From an uncultured bacterium (lineage in GTDB: Bacteria; Bacillota; Negativicutes; Acidaminococcales; Acidaminococcaceae), in the NCBI GenBank assembly GCA_905215645.1, contig CAJMQS010000047.1, positions 1-15,057 on the forward strand: 15,057 bases of DNA. The letters are read 5' to 3'. This document shows positions 13,877 to 15,057 of this stretch, one piece after another. The notes under the pieces are model-generated. The model was given only the letters and a program-made list of their open reading frames with translations. It had not been told where the DNA came from and made no database searches. Within the stretch, counting starts at the first letter, position 1. Each line of letters begins with the position of its first letter. The position numbers and the translations under genes are program-made.

Positions 13877-14851
13877 ATGCGTTTACCAAATGGCTTTGGC
13901 TCTGTTTACAAACTCCAGGGGCACAGGCGGCGCCCGTGGGTAGTTAAAAAGACCATCGAGGGCCGTCAAAAAGCCCTGGGGTATTTTGAGACTCATGATG
14001 CGGCCCTCACTTTTTTACTCAAAGTAAACCATGAGCCTCACGGACTCACAGCGACGTTTGCGGACATCTACCAGCAGTGGCAGGTTGCCAAATGGCCGAC
14101 TATCTCAAGGTCCAGCCAGCAGGCCTACGACATCTCTTTTAGGCATCTCTCCCGGCTGCACGACAAGACCATGAGCCAACTCAAGTACCTGGATCTCCAG
14201 GAGGCCATGGACGACGTCCGAAAGGTGGCAGGGTACAGCACCCAGAAAAAATGCAGGGTGCTTATGAGCCAACTGTACCAGTATGCCATCAAGCGGGAGA
14301 TGGCCACGACTGACTACTCTCGCTATGTTGAGATTGACCGGCGCAATGTGGTCTACAAAAAATGTCCGTTTACTACCCGGGAGATCAACCGGCTCTGGCG
14401 GGCCTCAGAAAACGATGTTGTCCAGGACATCATCATCCTGATCTACACGGGGCTCCGGATCGGGGAGTACCTGGCCCTGCGGCCCCAGGACATCAAGATC
14501 CGGGAGAGATACCTGGACATCCGGCACAGCAAGACTGAGGCCGGAGTCCGGCGAGTGCCCATCTCTAAAAAGATCCTGCCGTTTTTAGAGGCCCGGAAGG
14601 CCAGGCGGTCCATCTGCCAGTCTCCGACGTATGACAGCTTCCGGCGGCGATTTGACGCCGCTCTCAAGCAGCTGTCGATGCATCACAGCCCACACGAGTG
14701 CCGCCACACCCTGGCCTCCATGCTGGACTCCGCTGGAGTCAACGACACGGTAGTCAAGATGATACTTGGTCACGCCAGGAGAGGCGTCACAAAAGCCGTA
14801 TACACGCACAAAACCTTGCGGGAGCTCCGTAAAGCGGTCGATATTTTGTGA
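13877..14851 (+). CDS. int: Phage-type tyrosine recombinase (integrase)
   Basis: 324 residues from the ATG at 13877, which is 9 nt after AGGAGG; the TTG at 13868 touches that site and is not used. Domains: an N-terminal arm-binding region (RLPNGFGSVYKLQGHRRRPWVVKK), SAM-like core-binding domain about 60-155, and catalytic domain. All six active residues can be seen: R194 (TGLRIGE), K219 (HSKTEAGVRRVPI), H273 and R276 (HECRH), H299 (LGHARRG) and the nucleophile Y309 (AVYTHKTL). It is therefore probably active. It resembles integrases of Firmicutes temperate phages and small integrative elements. It is the only plus-strand gene in the window and points away from the island, as integrases next to an attachment site usually do. 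Confidence 0.95.
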   Translation: MRLPNGFGSVYKLQGHRRRPWVVKKTIEGRQKALGYFETHDAALTFLLKVNHEPHGLTATFADIYQQWQVAKWPTISRSSQQAYDISFRHLSRLHDKTMSQLKYLDLQEAMDDVRKVAGYSTQKKCRVLMSQLYQYAIKREMATTDYSRYVEIDRRNVVYKKCPFTTREINRLWRASENDVVQDIIILIYTGLRIGEYLALRPQDIKIRERYLDIRHSKTEAGVRRVPISKKILPFLEARKARRSICQSPTYDSFRRRFDAALKQLSMHHSPHECRHTLASMLDSAGVNDTVVKMILGHARRGVTKAVYTHKTLRELRKAVDIL

Positions 14852-15057
14852 TTAGCGTGTTTTTCGTCGATCTGGCATAATCCCGTAGATTGGCTTATAG
14901 ACTGGGCTAGCGGGCGTTTTGCTTGTGCTTAATATTGGGATTTTTGGTCCTGTCAATGGCATAAAATGGGGTAAAATTGATATAAAATTGCTTGACTGAG
15001 TTCTGTCGAGGAATTGCCTCCTGCAGAGTTAAACTCTTGGACATACAACGGCCTGGA
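14852..15057 (+). other. Non-coding flank downstream of the integrase, possible att region
   Basis: 206 bp with no gene or tRNA seen. It holds three phased TAAAAT(T/G)G repeats (14962-14990) and a 6-bp-arm palindrome, AGAGTTAAACTCT at 15025-15037. By position, downstream of an outward-facing integrase, the right attachment site should lie here or just beyond the window. No direct repeat longer than 7 bp shared with 9760-10011 was found. Confidence 0.4.
14962..14990 (+). repeat. Three phased TAAAAT(T/G)G direct repeats
   Basis: TAAAATGG at 14962, TAAAATTG at 14972 and TAAAATTG at 14983, spaced 10 and 11 bp, so all face the same side of the helix. Candidate arm-type integrase binding sites by position; not proven. 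Confidence 0.4.

Noticed and set aside
9991..15046. Shared TGGACAT in both island flanks as att core
   Set aside because: A 7-bp match between two flanks of 200-270 bp is expected by chance several times, and the adjoining bases do not agree.
1..15057. CRISPR array, rRNA, tRNA or insertion-sequence transposase
   Set aside because: No regularly spaced repeats, no conserved RNA gene patterns and no transposase motifs were seen on either strand.

Overview
The window looks like chromosome from a diderm Firmicute (Negativicutes, plausibly Acidaminococcus or a close relative; this is inference, no species marker is present). Reasons: a valS gene controlled by a T-box leader and a NiaR-type NAD repressor (both Firmicutes traits) lie beside an O-antigen-ligase-family gene, which implies lipopolysaccharide and an outer membrane. 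Coding is GC-rich and dense, and almost every gene is on the minus strand, so operons read from high to low coordinates.

Left part (1-9760), core genes. A consensus promoter and a valine T-box (5287-5557) drive valS, followed closely by folC and a Wzy_C/O-antigen-ligase membrane protein, ending near a 20-bp hairpin at the window edge. Upstream is a two-gene unit, a MoxR-type AAA+ ATPase and a NorD/CoxE-like von Willebrand factor A protein, the usual chaperone-like pair, with no obvious client nearby. Then come a DUF805 membrane protein and niaR. The niaR product keeps its DNA-binding domain but has lost most of the histidines that give the 3H domain its name.

Middle (9760-10011) is AT-rich and apparently non-coding; I take it as the likely left edge of a foreign element.

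Right part (about 10012-15000) is a small phage-derived island in three minus-strand units separated by intrinsic terminators, plus an outward-facing plus-strand tyrosine integrase at the right end. Unit 1 (13820-12862) resembles a lysis cassette: a coiled-coil membrane protein, a holin-like protein with an EF-hand-like loop, and a cytosolic YkuD-fold (L,D-transpeptidase-like) protein where an endolysin would be expected. Unit 2 (12728-11581) has a signal-anchor protein of unknown family and a DUF7338-like phage membrane protein. Unit 3 (11518-10012) is built like a phage moron: a terminator upstream, a strong promoter whose 17-bp spacer is filled by a perfect palindrome, four small genes (the first extremely acidic, the last an XRE-type regulator) and a terminator downstream. 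No capsid, tail, packaging or replication genes are visible. The island is therefore either an internally deleted prophage that kept its two ends or a very small integrative element; the moron-like unit and the YkuD lysis cassette are the best candidates for something undescribed.
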